Origin: Burkholderiales bacterium
GTDB lineage: Bacteria; Pseudomonadota; Gammaproteobacteria; Burkholderiales; Casimicrobiaceae
Reading direction: 5' to 3'
Assembly: GCA_031260355.1 (NCBI GenBank)
Contig: JAIRJZ010000072.1
Location: 1-34,037, forward strand
Length of the DNA stretch: 34,037 nt
The position numbers and the translations under genes were made by a program. Shown here one piece after another: positions 33,973 through 34,037 of the stretch. The notes under the pieces are model-generated. The model was not told the origin of the DNA. It ran no database searches and worked only from the letters and a program-made list of their open reading frames with translations. How positions within the stretch are numbered: the first letter of the stretch is position 1; every line of letters begins with the position of its first letter.

Positions 33973-34037
33973 ATGCAATGCACCCACTGCGGAAGCGCAA
34001 GCTGCGTAAAGAACGGCTCTTACAAAGGCTCTCAGCG
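33973..34037 (+). CDS. Partial zinc-ribbon transposase N-terminus (IS1 InsA-like)
   Basis: Only about 21 codons are present: a CTHCG zinc-ribbon half (MQCTHCGSASCVKNGSYKGS). This is the usual opening of IS1-type InsA or related transposases, in which two CxxC pairs bind zinc. AAAGGAGGG at 33958-33966 gives a strong ribosome site. The gene is cut by the window edge, so the family is a guess. Confidence 0.55.
   Translation, partial: MQCTHCGSASCVKNGSYKGSQ

Larger units (their letters stand above)
33900..34037 (+). mobile_element. Left end of an insertion sequence (runs off the window)
   Basis: An abrupt change from C-run repeat to A/T-rich DNA near 33900, then a good promoter and a transposase-like gene start. 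AGATTGT (33900-33906) and ACAATCT (33941-33947) form an inverted pair near the end. The right end is beyond the window. Confidence 0.55.

Overview
The window looks like a chromosomal contig from a betaproteobacterium, perhaps Rhodocyclales-like. The evidence is gene content (FtsK, LolA, TrxB, Smr, IspB next to tRNA-Pro, MaeB with its phosphotransacetylase-like tail, WalW, ArgA next to YggX) and GC-rich codon use across most genes. The exact genus cannot be read from the sequence. A preferred -10 of the form TACAAT/TATAAT recurs upstream of genes, and many genes have weak Shine-Dalgarno sequences.

Layout. 1-4200 (minus strand): ftsK, lolA, a small exported protein and tRNA-Arg(ACG). 4400-6330: trxB and an Smr-domain protein. 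6830-11400: a periplasmic arylsulfate sulfotransferase, ispB, tRNA-Pro(CGG) and a Na+/H+ antiporter-like membrane protein. 11500-16250: an apparent operon maeB - ccmI-like - hemY-type protoporphyrinogen oxidase. 16400-21010: an AroP-type amino acid permease, a YcxB-like protein, and a divergent pair (WalW-type deacetylase, heptosyltransferase) sharing a palindromic promoter. 21000-22200: a REP-associated tyrosine transposase (RAYT) gene embedded in its own REP hairpins, then YjbQ and a cytochrome b561. 29350-33800: uvrD, argA and yggX. A new insertion sequence begins at 33900 and runs off the window.

The accessory region 23100-29060 is the most unusual. It carries a double-AAA+ ATPase, a WYL-domain regulator overlapping by 4 bp a nuclease that joins a Cas4/RecB-like PD-(D/E)XK domain to a DEDD exonuclease domain, a gene-free stretch that looks like a structured RNA (possibly an orphan HEARO/OMEGA-type RNA), and an AT-rich gene joining a NucS-like nuclease domain to an EVE/PUA-like domain. 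By composition and domain content this is a candidate defence island; the function is inferred, not shown.

A second theme is repeats. A GC-rich dispersed repeat family lies between ftsK and lolA, before smr, after aroP, after yggX and, in frame, inside uvrD, where it adds about 113 residues. REP hairpins with a GTAG foot lie inside the RAYT gene itself.
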